35,720 bases of DNA from Sedimenticola sp. (lineage in GTDB: Bacteria > Pseudomonadota > Gammaproteobacteria > Chromatiales > Chromatiaceae): the NCBI GenBank assembly GCA_011051655.1, contig DRKS01000062.1, positions 1-35,720 of the forward strand, in the 5' to 3' direction. A program made the translations under genes and the position numbers. The notes under the pieces were generated by a model. That model ran no database searches. It saw nothing but the letters and a program-made list of their open reading frames with translations, and was not told where the DNA came from. How positions within the stretch are numbered: the first letter of the stretch is position 1; each line of letters begins with the position of its first letter. This document shows positions 33,344 to 35,720 of the stretch, one piece after another.

Positions 33344-34090
33344 ATGATCTTCAAACGTTTAGCTTGCCGGCTGGGGCCGTTGGCAGTGATGCTGTCGGTG
33401 ATGCTCGCCGGCTGCGCGGCAACCAACCCCGCATATGACGATCCGCGTGACCCCCTGGAGGGTTACAACCGCTTCATGTACGACGTCAACGACAAGCTGG
33501 ACCGCGCCATCATCAAGCCGCTGGCCCGGGGCTACAAGGCCGTGGTTCCCACCCCGGTGGACGCGGGCATCAGCAATTTCTTCAACAACCTGGACGATAT
33601 CAGCTCCATTCTCAACAATCTTCTCCAGTTGAAGCTGGAGCGCGCCGTTTCCGATGTGGGCCGGGTGATGATCAACACCACTGCGGGGCTGCTCGGCCTG
33701 GTGGACGTCGCGAGCAATTACGGCTATCCCAGGCATAACGAGGATTTCGGCCAGACCCTGGGCCATTGGGGAGTGGGGCCCGGCCCCTATTTTGTGCTCC
33801 CGATCCTGGGGCCAAACGACATCCGCGACACCCTCGGCCTGGCGGTGGACTGGTATACGGACCCCGTCCGCCAGGTCGATCCCAGTGAATGGCGCTGGGG
33901 CCTGGTCGCGCTGCGCGGCCTGGATCAGCGGGCCGATCTGCTGTCCGCCAGCAAGGTGCTGGAAGAGGCCGCCCTGGACCCCTACGAATTCACCCGCGAC
34001 GCCTATCTGCAGAAGCGCCGCAACGACGTATACGACAACAAGCCGCCCCCGGAAGAAGAAGGGTTGGACGGCCCCCCCTATTACTATTAG
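33344..34090 (+). CDS. mlaA: Outer-membrane lipid-asymmetry lipoprotein MlaA
   Basis: A 248-residue lipoprotein (VacJ). Signal peptide with LAGC, lipidated Cys24. DPLEGYNRFMYDVNDKLDRAI, PVDAGISNFFNNLDDISSIL, RVMINTTAGLLGLVDVAS and DFGQTLGHWGVGPGPYFVLPILGP are the family's signature blocks. MlaA forms a ring in the outer membrane that takes misplaced phospholipid from the outer leaflet and passes it to MlaC. The frame is open 54 codons further upstream, but the ATG at 33344 has AAAGGA before it and starts the signal peptide. The protein ends in an acidic, Pro/Tyr-rich tail. Other mla genes are not in the window. Confidence 0.95.
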   Translation: MIFKRLACRLGPLAVMLSVMLAGCAATNPAYDDPRDPLEGYNRFMYDVNDKLDRAIIKPLARGYKAVVPTPVDAGISNFFNNLDDISSILNNLLQLKLERAVSDVGRVMINTTAGLLGLVDVASNYGYPRHNEDFGQTLGHWGVGPGPYFVLPILGPNDIRDTLGLAVDWYTDPVRQVDPSEWRWGLVALRGLDQRADLLSASKVLEEAALDPYEFTRDAYLQKRRNDVYDNKPPPEEEGLDGPPYYY

Positions 34091-34113
34091 GGCCGTCGAG
34101 CCGGCCGGCCGGG

Positions 34114-34143
34114 AAACCCCTTCCATCGTGAAGGGGTTTTTTT
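34114..34143 (+). terminator. Intrinsic terminator of mlaA
   Basis: AAACCCCTTC (34114–34123) pairs with GAAGGGGTTT (34130–34139) around a six-base loop and leads into seven T residues ending at 34143. Confidence 0.9.
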
Positions 34144-34209
34144 GGCCCGTGCGATCGACGCCATTGGGGGCGGCCGGCGGCGCCGAACGCCCGGCCCCGC
34201 CAACTACGG

Positions 34210-34215
34210 TATAAT
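34210..34215 (+). promoter_or_regulatory. argG −10 box
   Basis: A perfect TATAAT stands 54 bases before the argG ATG, in the gap that starts with the mlaA terminator. No good −35 box is at 17 bases, so an activator may be needed. I see no ArgR box that I would defend. Confidence 0.5.
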
Positions 34216-34269
34216 CTTTTCCCCATCGACACGGCCGCAGCCGCGGCGGAACATTTCGGAGCAAACCCC

Positions 34270-35496
<1,227 letters not shown>

Positions 35497-35596
35497 CCCG
35501 CATTTCTCACCAGGCGGACCCGGTTAATTGAGAAATTTATGAAATTCAATGTAGTTAACCTCATAAGGTGATGGCGGTTAATTTATACTCTGTCCT

Positions 35597-35718
35597 ATTT
35601 GGTTTTTGGAACAATCTGGCTTCGCATCTTGAACGATCAGCCTTGAATCATAGCTACGGCTATGCTTCTGCGGCCGATCGTCCAACCTGCTTCGCCAGCT
35701 TGCCCCAAAAATCCAAAT
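35597..35718. repeat. Large imperfect palindrome at the window edge
   Basis: Arms 35597–35654 and 35659–35718 are imperfect complements through most of their length, meeting at CATAGC-tacg-GCTATG. Matching landmarks are ATTTGG/CCAAAT at the outer ends, CTGGC/GCCAG, and ACGATC/GATCGT. The element has no protein frame and starts about 100 bases after argG. It is probably a dispersed palindromic or MITE-type repeat and may continue past the window end. The remaining bases 35497–35596 hold only AT-rich short repeats and no obvious argG terminator. Confidence 0.65.
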
Positions 35719-35720
35719 CC

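Overview
The window comes from a GC-rich gammaproteobacterium. The clearest sign is the block rsmI–lpoA–yraN–diaA–dolP at 23.2–27.9 kb, in the gene order known from Escherichia coli and its relatives. SlyX, YcgL, ZapE, YheS, RNase T, an Slp-type lipoprotein, MlaA and a gammaproteobacterial-type SerB agree with this. Several families, including the acyltransferase–hydrolase fusion, the PilU-type motor and the N-acetylglutaminylglutamine-type amidotransferase, would suit an environmental or sulfur-oxidiser-like lineage such as Chromatiales. That finer placement is inference only.

Layout. 1–583 is a gene-free, AT-richer stretch with a CRP-like palindrome and several small hairpins. 584–8502 is a rightward run: a Cro/CI-type regulator, a class III sirtuin, a class II glutamine amidotransferase, methionine synthase (metH), a divergent peroxiredoxin, zapE and slyX. 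8510–11395 runs leftward with an HD-GYP protein lacking the His of its HD pair, serB and ycgL. 11484–12062 is an Slp-like lipoprotein, convergent with glgP, and a 52-bp perfect inverted repeat lies between them. 12226–18193 is leftward: glgP, pilU and yheS. 18324–21807 is rightward: an acyltransferase–hydrolase fusion, a c-type cytochrome and a START-like protein. 21814–26988 is the leftward envelope/replication block lpoA–yraN–diaA–dolP plus an FAD-linked oxidase. 27040–31505 is rightward: rsmI, a candidate small RNA, a hydantoinase-B-type protein and the amidotransferase. rnt is leftward at 31557–32195. A TraB-family protein, mlaA and argG (32242–35496) are rightward, and the window ends inside a large palindromic repeat.

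Most genes are housekeeping. Envelope themes recur: LpoA activates peptidoglycan synthesis, DolP and MlaA maintain the outer membrane, ZapE acts at division, and the Slp-like protein is an outer-membrane lipoprotein. Amino-acid metabolism is represented by metH, serB and argG, and RNA or ribosome maintenance by rsmI, rnt and yheS.

I see no phage, defence island, CRISPR array, rRNA or tRNA, and no multi-gene system that looks new. The more unusual material is between the genes: (i) a possible structured small RNA with its own promoter-like sequence and a strong terminator after rsmI; (ii) a repeat that begins TAGTACTC and lies on or next to the stop codons of three genes; (iii) seven-base tandem tracts abutting gene starts and stops, including three genes that lack a Shine-Dalgarno; (iv) long palindromes at 14846–14947 and at the right edge. 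At protein level, the altered active sites of the peroxiredoxin and of the HD-GYP protein deserve a second look.
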